Positions 1 through 9,230 are shown, counted from the first letter of the stretch. The stretch: 64,000 nt of DNA from Bacillota bacterium (GCA_023511455.1 JAIMBJ010000013.1:1-64000), one strand, 5' to 3'. Notes: generated from the sequence alone by a model not told the origin. Made by a program: numbers and translations.

Positions 1-379
1 TACGGCGGGGGCAACGTGCAGCTGGCGTATGAGTATGGCTACGGATTTGACGGCGGTCGTCGCTGGCGGAAGGACTACCTGAACGGGGTATGGACGCGGT
101 ATCCGTGCGGGGTGGCGTGCGGTGCCGGCGAGTTGGTGGAGCAGCAGAAGCCGCTGGAGGGTGGCAGCTGGACGGTGAGTGCGCTGTATCTGCAGGGCAT
201 CTCGCTGGTGCGCAGAAACAACGAATGGCACCACTTTGACCCGTTGGGCACGGCAGGGGTGATTACGAACGGAAGCGCACAGGTGGTCAGCAACAACCTG
301 TATGACCTGTTCGGGGTGTTGCGCTACCAGCAGGGCAGTGCGCAGACGTCGCTACCTCCCCGCAAGCAGGGAGGAGTTC

Positions 380-406
380 ACGGCTCGGCGCGAGCCTCGC
401 CCTCCA
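380..406. repeat. Interspersed GGAGGGCGAGG-type repeat, copy A
   Basis: The sequence cggctcggcgcgagcctcgc followed by cctcca matches, directly or in reverse complement, elements at 22746-22773, 32771-32792 and 36908-36972. The shared core is tggagggcgag (or ctcgccctcca). It lies inside the end of the RHS remnant. Confidence 0.55.
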
Positions 407-415
407 CAAACGCTG

Positions 416-445
416 TTGCCTTGCATCCTGTCTTTACGCTACAAT
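416..445 (+). promoter_or_regulatory. Promoter for the Asp-box propeller gene
   Basis: TTGCCT (416-421) and TACAAT (440-445) are spaced by 18 bp and lie 38 bp upstream of the start codon at 483. They overlap the end of the RHS remnant. Confidence 0.45.
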
Positions 446-482
446 AGGGTGAGTGTCTGCAAACACCCGGGAGGTTGCGCTC

Positions 483-3400
483 ATGAAGCGTCTTTTGCTG
501 CTACTCGCCCTGTGGACGGCGATTACGTCGTTGGGCGTCGCACAGGAGATCGACCCGTGGGGTATGCCCAAACCCTGGAAGCGACTGGAGTGGTTCTACA
601 GCCGACGTGCCTTCCCGTACAACGATGTGCCAGCAGGGGCATGGCTCAGGGCATACGAACAGGCGCAACAGCTGCCTGTGTATCAGGGTGAGGGGTTACA
701 GGGGCAAGCGCTCACGTGGGAGTTCTTCGGACCGGACAGCACCAACCAGAACTGGCTTGCCCGCGTGAACGCCATCGCCATCCATCCCACCGACCCCAAC
801 ACCATCTACATCGGCGTCTCCAAAGGGGGCGTCTGGAAAAGCACTAACCGCGGCTCCACCTGGACCAACCTGACAGACTTCCTCACGGCGCAGTATGTAG
901 GTTGCCTGACGATAGACCCGCACGACCCCAACACCATCTATCTGGGTACGGGAGAAGAGTACTACGCAGCCTACGCGTTAGGCGGCGTGGGCATCTACAG
1001 GTCAACGGACGGAGGTAACTCGTGGACGCTCATTGGCAACAACGTCTTCTCGGGTCAGCGTATTAACGAGATTGTTATAGACCCAAACAACCGCAATAAA
1101 TGGATAATCAGCACCGATGCTGGCATCTATATCACGACCAACGGCGGCAGCACATTCACCCGCACGCTGAGCGGGGTAGCCTCCGCCCTGCGCGTGCATC
1201 CCGCCAATCCGAACATCCTCTGGGCAGCATTGGGAAACATCTGGGGCAGTTCCACCAACGGCGTGTATGTCTCCACCAACGGCGGCAGCACATGGACGCG
1301 CTACAGTGCCTTGCCTCTGGGAACCAGCGTGGGGCGCATTGAGCTGGACGTGTGCCGCAGTAACCCGAACGTCATCTACGTAGCCTTCGGGCAAACCATC
1401 TCAGCGGGCGCGCGCATCCACAGCGTCTGGAAAACCACCAACGGCGGTAGCAGCTGGACACAGCTGACCGGCGCACCCACCGGCAGCGGGCAGTCGTGGT
1501 ACGATTTGGTCATGCGCGTGGACCCGAGTAATCCGAATATCGCCTACGTCGGAGAGGTGGACTTGTTCCGCACCACCGATGGAGGCAGCTCGTGGACCCG
1601 TATCAATCCACAGGCGACCGTCGGTCACGTGGACCAGCATGCCCTGGAGTTTGACCCCACTGATCCTGCCAAAATCTTCATCGGCAGCGACGGGGGATTG
1701 TTCTACTCTACCAATCGTGGGACGACGCTGACCCCCTTGAACAGCGGCCGTGGCACCATGGAGTTCTACGCTTTCGATGTACATCCCACGAACGCAAACC
1801 GACTGGTGGCAGGTTCTCAGGATAACGGCTCTCAGGTGCGTTCCACTTCCAACAACTATGCCATCACGCTGGGCGGGGATGGCTTCTGGGCGGCATACAA
1901 ACGGAACGACCCTAACACCGTGTTGGGCGAAGTATATTATGCTGTGGTCTATCGCTCCACAAACGGCGGTAGCAGCTGGAGCTTCGTATTTAACGGCAGT
2001 GGCGACCCGCGTTCGCCATGGTCTGCTCCGCTGGTGAACGACCCCAACAACCCATCCACCTTCTACGTGGGCACGATTTATGTGTATCGCTCGACCAGCA
2101 ACGGCGTTTCGGGCAGCTGGACGCGCATCAGCGGTGACCTGACGCGCGGTTCCGGCACGCTGTCCGTCATCGCCATCGCGCCGTCCAACTCGAACGTCAT
2201 CTACACCGGCTCCGACGACGGCGCGGTGTACGTCAGCACCGACGGAGGCAATACCTGGAACGCACGTTACACCGGCCTGCCCACGCGGTCGGTGGGCGGA
2301 ATCGCGGTGGATCCCAGCAATCCGGGCACGGTATACGTGGGGCTGCAAGGGTTTGGCAGCGGGCGCGTCTTCAAAAGCACCAACTATGGCGCATCATGGA
2401 CGAATATCTCAGGCAACCTGCCCGATACGCCGGTGAACTTCCTGATCGTGAACCCCATTGCTCCGAACATGCTCATCGCGGCGACCGATACCGGCGTTTT
2501 CGTGACCACAGACGGCGGCGCGAACTGGGCAAAACTGGGGTTGGGACTGCCCAGCACCCCCTGCCTGCACCTGCGGGCAAACGCCACGACGGGCTACCTA
2601 TATGTTGGCACCTACGGACGAGGTATCTGGCGGATGCCGCTGCCGACAGCTACCTTTGTTACCACGCGCGTGCTGGTGGATAACGTATCGGGCACGCTGG
2701 GTGGCACGGTGAACCTCACGGCGACCCTGCAACGCACCGATACATTGGCAGGCGTTTTGGGCAAGACCCTGCAGTTTGCGGTGGGCGGCGTTCCTGTGGG
2801 CAGCGCGGTAACGAACTCCAGCGGCATTGCCAGCCTTGCCTACACCGTTCCCGAATGGGCGGGCACGGGCAGCCGCACCGTTTCGGTAACATTTGAGGGC
2901 GACACCACTGCCAACCCCTCCAGTGGTTCCGGCACGCTGAGTATCAGCAAGGCGACTCCGGAGATTGTTCTGGATAACCTGACAGCACGACGCGGGCAGA
3001 CCGTGAACCTGCAGGCAACGTTGCGCCGGCAGGACAATGGCGCACCCATCAGCGGCAAGACAATCACCTTCAAAGTGGCAGGTAGCACCGTTGGCACTGC
3101 CAGCACCGATGGTAGCGGCATAGCGACCCTGCCCTACACGGTGCCATTGAGTGCGTCTCTTGGAAGCAGGGTACTCCGCGCCGAGTTCGCAGGAGACACA
3201 GTCTACCTGAGCGCATTCCGAGAGGCTTCGCTCGATGTGCGCAAAGTGCTGATTCAGGGCACGGTGCGCCTCGGCGACTTCGCGGGCGACGTCAACGGTC
3301 TGCCGGTAGCCATCAGCGTCGCACAGGGCAGCAACTCGGAGAGCCTGTCGGCATCGCTGGATAACAGTGGCCGATTCTCGGTGGAAACCGCGCTGGCGGG

Positions 3401-3680
3401 CAGCGGCAGTGTGGCGGTGAAGGTGACGCACTGGCTGCGCCAGCGGGTGAGCGCAAATCTGTCCGGCGAGGCATCACTCTCGTGGAACCTCGTCAATGGA
3501 GACGTGGACGGTGATAACGAAGTGACGCTGCTGGATTTTGGCGCGCTGGTGGCGGCTTTTGGCTCCGCGCCGGGCGACACTCACTGGAACGCGAACGCAG
3601 ACCTTGACGGGGATGAGGAAGTCACCCTGCTCGACTTCGGCATCCTGGTGAGGAACTTCGGCACGCTCGGCGATGATTAG
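483..3680 (+). CDS. Secreted Asp-box beta-propeller protein with Ig-like and dockerin-like domains
   Basis: The product has 1065 residues. ATG 483 is chosen because GGGAGG (469-474) precedes it and the protein then opens with a signal peptide (MKRLLLLLALWTAITSLGVA); a GTG 30 bp upstream would bury it. Residues ~75-700 carry about twelve Asp-box-like blades (STNGGSTWT, STDGGNSWT, TTDGGSSWT and variants), as in sortilin/VPS10-type and BNR propellers. Two Ig-like repeats follow (~725-920). The C-terminus has two Ca-binding dockerin-type loops (DVDGDNEVTLLDFG and DLDGDEEVTLLDFG). It is probably an extracellular carbohydrate- or protein-binding factor. No catalytic residues were recognised, so an enzymatic role is unproven. 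The tail is shared with the gene at 38159. Confidence 0.85.
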   Translation: MKRLLLLLALWTAITSLGVAQEIDPWGMPKPWKRLEWFYSRRAFPYNDVPAGAWLRAYEQAQQLPVYQGEGLQGQALTWEFFGPDSTNQNWLARVNAIAIHPTDPNTIYIGVSKGGVWKSTNRGSTWTNLTDFLTAQYVGCLTIDPHDPNTIYLGTGEEYYAAYALGGVGIYRSTDGGNSWTLIGNNVFSGQRINEIVIDPNNRNKWIISTDAGIYITTNGGSTFTRTLSGVASALRVHPANPNILWAALGNIWGSSTNGVYVSTNGGSTWTRYSALPLGTSVGRIELDVCRSNPNVIYVAFGQTISAGARIHSVWKTTNGGSSWTQLTGAPTGSGQSWYDLVMRVDPSNPNIAYVGEVDLFRTTDGGSSWTRINPQATVGHVDQHALEFDPTDPAKIFIGSDGGLFYSTNRGTTLTPLNSGRGTMEFYAFDVHPTNANRLVAGSQDNGSQVRSTSNNYAITLGGDGFWAAYKRNDPNTVLGEVYYAVVYRSTNGGSSWSFVFNGSGDPRSPWSAPLVNDPNNPSTFYVGTIYVYRSTSNGVSGSWTRISGDLTRGSGTLSVIAIAPSNSNVIYTGSDDGAVYVSTDGGNTWNARYTGLPTRSVGGIAVDPSNPGTVYVGLQGFGSGRVFKSTNYGASWTNISGNLPDTPVNFLIVNPIAPNMLIAATDTGVFVTTDGGANWAKLGLGLPSTPCLHLRANATTGYLYVGTYGRGIWRMPLPTATFVTTRVLVDNVSGTLGGTVNLTATLQRTDTLAGVLGKTLQFAVGGVPVGSAVTNSSGIASLAYTVPEWAGTGSRTVSVTFEGDTTANPSSGSGTLSISKATPEIVLDNLTARRGQTVNLQATLRRQDNGAPISGKTITFKVAGSTVGTASTDGSGIATLPYTVPLSASLGSRVLRAEFAGDTVYLSAFREASLDVRKVLIQGTVRLGDFAGDVNGLPVAISVAQGSNSESLSASLDNSGRFSVETALAGSGSVAVKVTHWLRQRVSANLSGEASLSWNLVNGDVDGDNEVTLLDFGALVAAFGSAPGDTHWNANADLDGDEEVTLLDFGILVRNFGTLGDD

Positions 3681-3684
3681 CGGG

Positions 3685-3690
3685 TATAAT
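3685..3690 (+). promoter_or_regulatory. -10 element for mqnE
   Basis: A perfect TATAAT begins 4 bp after the preceding stop codon and 38 bp before the mqnE start. No convincing -35 box is visible. Confidence 0.35.
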
Positions 3691-3722
3691 AAAGCTAAAC
3701 GAAGCCTCACAAGGAGTGTTGG

Positions 3723-4883
3723 ATGATTGCAGAGCGCGTTCTCGGCAGCGAGTTGATGCCGATATATGAGAAGGTCATGGCAGGCGTTCGCCTCAGTGAA
3801 TCGGACGGGCGCCTGCTTTACCAGACGTCCAATCTCACGGGTGTTGGTTACCTGGCGAACATCGTGCGCGAGCGGCTGCACGGCGATAAGGCGTACTACG
3901 TGCGGAATCAGCACATCAACTACACAAACATCTGTAATAAGCTGTGCCGCTTCTGTTCCTTCTACGCCAAGAAGGGCGGCCCCGCGCCATACACACTGAC
4001 TCCTGAGCAGGTCAAACAGCGGCTCCGCCAGTACCTGCACGTGCCCATCACGGAGGTGCATATCGTGGGGGGCATCCACCCCAAACTGCCCTTCCAGTAC
4101 TACTTAGACCTTCTACATGCGGTGAAGGAAGTGCGTCCGGAGGTGCATATCAAGGCTTTTACCGCAGTCGAGATTGTGCAGATTGCGCAGGTAGCGAGGA
4201 TGAGCTATGAGGACACCCTGCGCACGCTGAAATCGGCGGGGCTGGACAGCCTGCCCGGAGGCGGTCTGGAGATATATTCCGAGCGCATCCACCAGGAGCT
4301 GTTCCCGCGCAAAATCGGTGGGGACGAGTGGAGCGAGGTCGCCCGCGCGGCGGCGCGGGTGGGTCTGAGCCAGTATGCCACCATGCTGTATGGGCACATC
4401 GAAACGATTGAGGAGCGCGTGGAGCATCTCATTCGCCTGCGCGAGCTGCAGGACGAAACAGGGCATTTTCTGGCGCTGACACCGCTCAGCTTCCACCCAG
4501 AGGGGACGGAGCTGGAGCATCTGCCTCATCCGTCTGGCTACGATGACCTGCGCAATATCGCGGTATCCCGCCTGATGCTGGACAACTTCCCGCACATCAA
4601 GTCGTTCTGGATTATGAACACGCCTGCGGTGACCCAGGTAGCGCTGTGGTACGGTGCGGACGACGTGGACGGCACGGTGCACGAGTATGAGATTGTGTAT
4701 CAGGATGAAGCGCCGGGTGAACGCCAGCAATTGCTGACGCGCCGGCAACTGATAGAGATGATTCTGGAGGCAGGGCGTATCCCCATCGAGCGCGACAGCC
4801 ACTACAACGAGGTGCCGCCGCGCCGTGAGGAGGAATTGTCGTTACCTGTGCTTACTTCCGCCGCTGGAGGTGTTTGGCAATGA
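3723..4883 (+). CDS. mqnE: Aminofutalosine synthase MqnE (radical SAM)
   Basis: The product has 386 residues. This radical SAM enzyme of the futalosine route to menaquinone joins the product of MqnA to an adenosyl radical, giving aminofutalosine. The [4Fe-4S]/SAM motif is CNKLCRFC, with C71, C75 and C78 in CX3CX2C spacing. Family landmarks are HIVGGIHPKLPFQYY, PGGGLEIYSERI, LTPLSFHPEGTELEHL and WYGADDVDGTV near the C-terminus, which fit MqnE better than MqnC. AAGGAG sits 8 bp before ATG 3723. It appears monocistronic here; the other mqn genes are not in the window. Confidence 0.9.
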   Translation: MIAERVLGSELMPIYEKVMAGVRLSESDGRLLYQTSNLTGVGYLANIVRERLHGDKAYYVRNQHINYTNICNKLCRFCSFYAKKGGPAPYTLTPEQVKQRLRQYLHVPITEVHIVGGIHPKLPFQYYLDLLHAVKEVRPEVHIKAFTAVEIVQIAQVARMSYEDTLRTLKSAGLDSLPGGGLEIYSERIHQELFPRKIGGDEWSEVARAAARVGLSQYATMLYGHIETIEERVEHLIRLRELQDETGHFLALTPLSFHPEGTELEHLPHPSGYDDLRNIAVSRLMLDNFPHIKSFWIMNTPAVTQVALWYGADDVDGTVHEYEIVYQDEAPGERQQLLTRRQLIEMILEAGRIPIERDSHYNEVPPRREEELSLPVLTSAAGGVWQ

Positions 4884-4928
4884 CATCGTCTCTCAGGAGA
4901 GCAGTTGCCGCACCTCCAAAGGCTCTAT

Positions 4929-5027
4929 CTACGCTCCGGCGATATGCGCCAGACCGAGAACCAGAGCGACGACAACCCCCGCGCAGGCAAGCAGGAAGAC
5001 GAGGCGGTTCGCCACCTGAGCGCTCAT
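4929..5027 (-). CDS. Small single-pass membrane protein (32 aa)
   Basis: Reading the minus strand from ATG 5027 gives 32 codons ending at TAG 4929-4931. The peptide has a short polar N-terminus (MSAQVANR) followed by one hydrophobic segment rich in L, V and A, and ends HIAGA. A good ribosome-binding site (GGAGGG, 4 bp spacer) precedes the start. It lies downstream of the minus-strand secreted-protein operon and may be its last gene. No homologue was recognised. The coding call rests on the RBS plus a coherent transmembrane segment. Confidence 0.45.
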   Translation of the reverse strand: MSAQVANRLVFLLACAGVVVALVLGLAHIAGA

Positions 5028-5134
5028 GATACCCTCCGTAGATGAGTAAGCACACACTCACGGCACGGCAAACCCGTGTCGGCATGAGCACCTGTTCGCT
5101 TTTGTCCGTCTTTTCCCTCTTCAGGGGGCAGCCG

Positions 5135-6442
5135 CTATTTCGGTTGCGCTTTGGGCGATGCCATCACCGAAGTCCGCTTTTCCAGTGTGAAGGGACCCGT
5201 ATCCATCTCCGGTATCAGTTTCAGCGGGTATGCCGCTTTCTGAGGCACTCTCACCGAGAGTGCGCAGGTGAACCCTCAGCCATAGTGGAACTTTTCCACC
5301 TTGACTGTCTTGCCGTTTCGGTCGACGATGCGCAGGGTAGGGGGAGGCGGTAGCTCGCCGTTCATCTCCAGCGAGGTCACCCGGTGCAGCCAGTTTCCCG
5401 TGGACAGTGTCAGGGCGACCTCCAGAGTATCGCCCCGCCGCGTGCCAAAGCCGAGCGACGCCCTCAACTGCTTCGGCAAGGGGAACTTGTTCTCGCCGTC
5501 GGTCACTTTCACGGTAATGGGGTCCATCGGCGTTACTTCTACCCGCCACAGATTTCCCTTGCTATCGCGCGTGCCGACGCGGTAGGTCTGCACGGAGTAT
5601 TCGTCGGCGGGCAGCTGCAGGCGTCCTTCGGTGGTGCTGGCTTCCCAGTAGCCGACCTGTTTGCCAATCGCTATCAGATGCACCTCGGGGTACTCGGTGA
5701 CCAGCGTGCCGGTGCCGATTTCTGTCGGCTGAAACTCGCAGGCAGAGCCGTCGGACGCGAAAGTGAGTCTATAGGTGCGCCCAGCGAGCTGGTAAAAGCG
5801 CGGCACAGGTCGCTGTTGCCGGTCTGGCAGAAAGACGCACCGGTCGCCATCCCAGCGGGTCTTTGCCGGCGTGTCGAACGCCCCATCGGCATTGGCGTCC
5901 AGCAGGGCGATTTTGAGCGTGTTGCCGTTCACCTCCCCTTCAAACAGGCGGTAATCCTCGCTGCGCAGGTATGTCTGCCTCGATCCGACCTCGTCCATCA
6001 CCAGGCTGAAGTAGCGCGACGTCAGCACGCCATTGAGGGACACGGTGAGACGGAACGGACCGTAGCAAACACCGAAGTACCATACCGGGTCGGGAGAGCC
6101 CCGCAGCAGCTCGTCGTCGGTCAGGTCATTGTTGCGGTTGACGTCCACCGCCAGACGATTGCTGTTCGGGTCCATGACCAGATGCCAGTGTTGCGGAGGC
6201 TTGCCCAGCTTCAGCACGCCATACCGGCATGAAGCCTTTGCCCAGTCGGGCAGTTTGACCTCCTTCGGTGGCTGGTTGCGCCATTGCACCGTATGAGTAG
6301 GCGTGATAAATCGAACCGCCTCCTCACCTGTTGACTGCAGGAAGCGTACCTGCCCCTGAGGGCGCACGGTCTCTTCCTGCGCCCACGTCACAGTAAGGGC
6401 GGTAGCACACGCCAGGGCGATGGCACAGAATGTGCGTCGCAT
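5135..6442 (-). CDS. Secreted protein with in-frame TGA (possible selenoprotein or nonsense allele)
   Basis: ATG 6442 opens a signal peptide (MRRTFCAIALACATALTVTWA) and a 388-residue reading frame that stops at TGA 5276-5278. The same frame then continues for 46 plausible residues (GFTCALSVRVPQKAAYPLKL, then a DTGPF motif and a Lys/Pro-rich end) to TAG 5135-5137. This looks like the remainder of the C-terminal beta-strand domain. Twelve bases after the TGA there is a perfect 8-bp hairpin with a GGU loop. The N-terminal part has FDTPAKTRWDGDRCVF and other Ca-loop-like DxNxD motifs (DPNSNRLAVDVNRNNDLTDD region). Function is unknown. It is the second gene of an operon with the gene at 6465-8933 (22-bp gap). 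The TGA may be recoded, a natural stop, or a mutation or assembly error. Confidence 0.6.
5245..5263 (-). promoter_or_regulatory. SECIS-like hairpin downstream of in-frame TGA
   Basis: On the minus strand GCACTCTC and GAGAGTGC form a perfect 8-bp stem with a GGU loop. The loop starts 21 nt after the TGA at 5278-5276. Bacterial SECIS elements are known as short stem-loops just 3' of the UGA with G in a small apical loop. The hairpin also codes LSVRV in the continued frame. No T-run follows, so it is not a standard terminator. Confidence 0.4.
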
Positions 6443-6464
6443 CGCTAATGCACCTCCTTCCCAT

Positions 6465-8933
6465 CTACTGCAGCATTCCGACTACTTTGGGCAACTCTTC
6501 CATCGAGATGCCCTGCCGCGCCGGCTGTCCGTCCGCACCGATGTGAACCACGTAGGGCATCGCAGGCAGGATGAGAGGCAGCGCAGGCGCAGCGGGTTGT
6601 TGCGGGCTGCGCTTCCAGAAGCCGACGGGAACATCCAGCTGTTCCCGGCTGCGGTACCGCTCTGCTTCCTGTCGGCTGGCGGTATCCAGCACAATCGCCA
6701 CCTGCCATCCCTCCCGCATCTGGCTTCTCACCGTCTCCAACAGCCAGTGGTTCTGCGCGAGATAAGGCGCGGTGAAAACGAGCAAAGTGTTTTTGCCTTC
6801 CCACTGCACGGGTTGGAGCCACTCCACTCGCCTCAGCAGCTTCTCCACGTTCGGCTTGGGAGGTGCTTCGCCGCCGCGGTCCCATGGCAGCCGCCTGGCA
6901 CCGAAGGTCAGCACGATGTCCGTCGATGGTTTCACGCGGATGGGTGTCAGCGGCAGGTTCTGCAGACGCGGTGTCAGCAGCAGCGAAGCGGGCATCCCTT
7001 TCAGCGAAAATCTTCCGCTGTCGTCGGTGGTTACACTACCGAGGGGGATAGCCCTTGACGGCACGCGGCGCTGCCGATAATTCTGCGCCGTACGGCTGTT
7101 CGGAAATTCGTATTGCAAAAGCAGATTTGCCTTCGCAATGGGCTCGCCATAATCGTCGACCAGTACGCCGGCATACTCCCCGTTTACCTTTTTCAGCCTT
7201 ATCGTTGCGGTTTGACCTTTGCTCAGGATAGTTGCGGCTGGCTCGTAGCCCTTCGCAGTAACCACCGCCCAGCACCGGCTTTCCGGCACAATCGCGATTA
7301 CGAAACCTCCTGCCCTGTCCGTGCTGCTGGATAGCGGCGTTGGGTATTCCATCCACACCCGCTGTGTGCTTCCGTCGGACAATTGGTACTGCGGCTCCTG
7401 TCCCACTATCAGGCTGACCTTTGCTCCGGCGACGGGCTTGCCCGCCTCGTCCCGGACACGTCCGCGCACTTTGGGTAAAGGCTGCAACCGAACCATTGCG
7501 GGCGGGTTCTTCACGCTGAAGTTGCGGAGGATGATACCCTCCTGCGTGCCGTAGTCCACGATCAGTAACTGCTCCATGCTCTCCCCGCCGACCTGTATGG
7601 TCAGCTTATCGCCCTCGACGCGGTAGGGACGCCAGCTGACCTCGACTTCTTCCTCGGGCACAGGGCTGAGGTTCATCCAGATGTTCTTGGGTACCTCGTT
7701 GCGCGATGTGCGCACCCGTAGTTGAACCTCTTGTGTGCGCTGCACCCGCGTGAGTGCCACTTGCAGCACCACCGGCTGCGGGGCGGTCATCTTACCCTGC
7801 TGTATAGTTACCTTCGGTAGGCTGCGTGGCATGTAGTAACCATCGCCCGAAGCAAAACCAGATGCTTGGAACTGGTATTCGCCATCGGGAAGCGCAATCG
7901 TCAAACTGCCTTTGCTGTCGGTGAAATAGGGAAATCGCACACCGACAGCGCGCCTCCCCTCGGGATTGATAGTTACTCCGCAGAAAGGCACGGGTTTATT
8001 CTTGTCGTCGCGCACCTCTATCGTTATCACCGGCTCTGTGTATACTTTGATCACGCCGAGGTCGGTGGTGGTGCCGGGCTTGAGGTTGGTTACCTCTACC
8101 GGCATAAAGAAACCGGGCGGAACCAGAGTGGGGGAAGACAGCGAGGCGCCGGGCATCAGTGCGAACGAGTCTGTGCCCACGTCCGCAGTGATGCGCCCGT
8201 CCTCGTCGGTCGTGACGTGTGTCCATGGCTCCACCAGCACCGGGTAATGTTTGCATGGTTCGCCGTTGTGGGCGTAAACCAGGCGGGCGGTTATTCGGGC
8301 ACCCGGCTTGAGGGTAATCGCCAAACCTTCTTTGGTCAGCTTTTCCAAATTCGTGCTGCGGATATCCAGCGACGGGGCGTAACCCGAAGCAGAACACAGG
8401 ATACCAACGCCGGACGTTTTCGGGTGCATCGGTAACTGGAAGCTGCCATCCGCGTTGATGGTGGCAACAAAGGGCGGCACAGGCGGCGGGAGCAGTACCT
8501 CGTTGTCACCTTGGAGCACTACGTAATTTAACCGCACCCGTGCTCCCTCGACAGGTCGACCTTCGGCGTTCACCACCTTGCCGTCGAACTGTTTGAGCGG
8601 TTGCAGGCGAAGGGTAAATGAAGGTCTCGACCCCATGCGGATGGTACTGCAACCCAACGTGGGGTGGAATGCCACCACTGCCGAGAGGGTAGAGGGCGGC
8701 ACGACACCCACGAAGCGATAGCGTCCTCTTTCATCGGTAGTGGTGTGCGCAAAGCTTTGCTCTGGCAGACCCAACCATGCCACCACGATGTTCGGGTAAT
8801 AGTATACCTGTGCGCCAGCGACCGGGTTGTTCTCGGCATCCACGACGCGCCCGCTGATGACTGTTGCGCTTTGCGCATGAGCCACACTCCACCAGCACCA
8901 CAACGCCAGCGTCACGGCAAAGACCCTTTTCAT
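6465..8933 (-). CDS. Secreted multi-domain CarboxypepD_reg-like protein with thioredoxin-like C-terminus
   Basis: The product has 822 residues. ATG 8933 follows AAGGAGG, and the protein starts with a signal peptide ending AHAQ. Repeated carboxypeptidase-regulatory-like Ig folds are visible as G-x-V-x-D/N-A-E-x-x-P-V-x-G-A motifs: SGRVVDAENNPVAGAQVYYY, DGKVVNAEGRPVEGARVRLN, RGRVRDEAGKPVAGAKVSLI and a YAGVLVDDYGEPIAKANLLL copy. The last ~110 residues (LLVFTAPYLAQNHWLLETV onward, ending YVVHIGADGQP) read like a thioredoxin/AhpC fold without a CXXC pair. It is probably an exported structural or cell-surface protein. It is the first gene of the operon with the TGA-containing gene. Confidence 0.75.
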   Translation of the reverse strand: MKRVFAVTLALWCWWSVAHAQSATVISGRVVDAENNPVAGAQVYYYPNIVVAWLGLPEQSFAHTTTDERGRYRFVGVVPPSTLSAVVAFHPTLGCSTIRMGSRPSFTLRLQPLKQFDGKVVNAEGRPVEGARVRLNYVVLQGDNEVLLPPPVPPFVATINADGSFQLPMHPKTSGVGILCSASGYAPSLDIRSTNLEKLTKEGLAITLKPGARITARLVYAHNGEPCKHYPVLVEPWTHVTTDEDGRITADVGTDSFALMPGASLSSPTLVPPGFFMPVEVTNLKPGTTTDLGVIKVYTEPVITIEVRDDKNKPVPFCGVTINPEGRRAVGVRFPYFTDSKGSLTIALPDGEYQFQASGFASGDGYYMPRSLPKVTIQQGKMTAPQPVVLQVALTRVQRTQEVQLRVRTSRNEVPKNIWMNLSPVPEEEVEVSWRPYRVEGDKLTIQVGGESMEQLLIVDYGTQEGIILRNFSVKNPPAMVRLQPLPKVRGRVRDEAGKPVAGAKVSLIVGQEPQYQLSDGSTQRVWMEYPTPLSSSTDRAGGFVIAIVPESRCWAVVTAKGYEPAATILSKGQTATIRLKKVNGEYAGVLVDDYGEPIAKANLLLQYEFPNSRTAQNYRQRRVPSRAIPLGSVTTDDSGRFSLKGMPASLLLTPRLQNLPLTPIRVKPSTDIVLTFGARRLPWDRGGEAPPKPNVEKLLRRVEWLQPVQWEGKNTLLVFTAPYLAQNHWLLETVRSQMREGWQVAIVLDTASRQEAERYRSREQLDVPVGFWKRSPQQPAAPALPLILPAMPYVVHIGADGQPARQGISMEELPKVVGMLQ

Positions 8934-9127
8934 GTTGCTACCTCCTTCCCCAAGAGGTGAGGACAGCGAGATGTTGCACTGCGTACTAATTCAATTCTAC
9001 TTGTCGATGCATGTGTCCTGCTTACTTTTTCTATCGAGGTGGACACAAAACGGATGCCCGTGTTTCATGGCTGGGGTGCAACCAGGGTAATTTTCCAAAA
9101 AAGTTTGCAACTGCCCCGTGAAAATGC

Positions 9128-9156
9128 TTGACAAGACGAATTGAGGGGTGTATACT
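9128..9156 (+). promoter_or_regulatory. Sigma70-type promoter for the first CHRD gene
   Basis: TTGACA (9128-9133) and TATACT (9151-9156) are separated by exactly 17 bp, about 75 bp upstream of ATG 9231. An A/T-rich stretch lies just upstream and could act as an UP element. The rest of the 8934-9230 gap holds the divergent minus-strand leader and no gene that I can support. Confidence 0.75.
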
Positions 9157-9230
9157 GGAAGCAAGGTGGGAGCACAGCTCGCACCAGCATGGTTGCTCAA
9201 CCGTCCATGATGATGAAAGGAGGATGGAGT

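Larger units (their letters stand above)
1..447 (+). pseudogene. 3' remnant of RHS/YD-repeat protein, truncated
   Basis: The reading frame is open from the first base, so the gene begins outside the window. The visible 148 residues contain the end of an RHS-repeat core (HHFDPLGTAGVI, then NNLYDLFGVLRYQQGSAQT). RHS proteins are large secreted polymorphic proteins whose core is normally followed by a variable C-terminal tip. Here similarity stops abruptly after SAQT. The last ~30 codons read through a G+C-rich interspersed repeat (about 380-406) and end at TAG 445-447. This is either a truncated gene or a pseudogene cut by the repeat. Whether the upstream part is intact cannot be seen. Confidence 0.6.

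Noticed and set aside
453-482. GTG start for the Asp-box protein 30 bp upstream
   Set aside because: ATG 483 has the SD and starts the signal peptide directly.
5276-5278. Frameshift as the cause of the early stop
   Set aside because: The continuation is in the same frame as the upstream protein, so a single stop codon rather than a frameshift explains the break.
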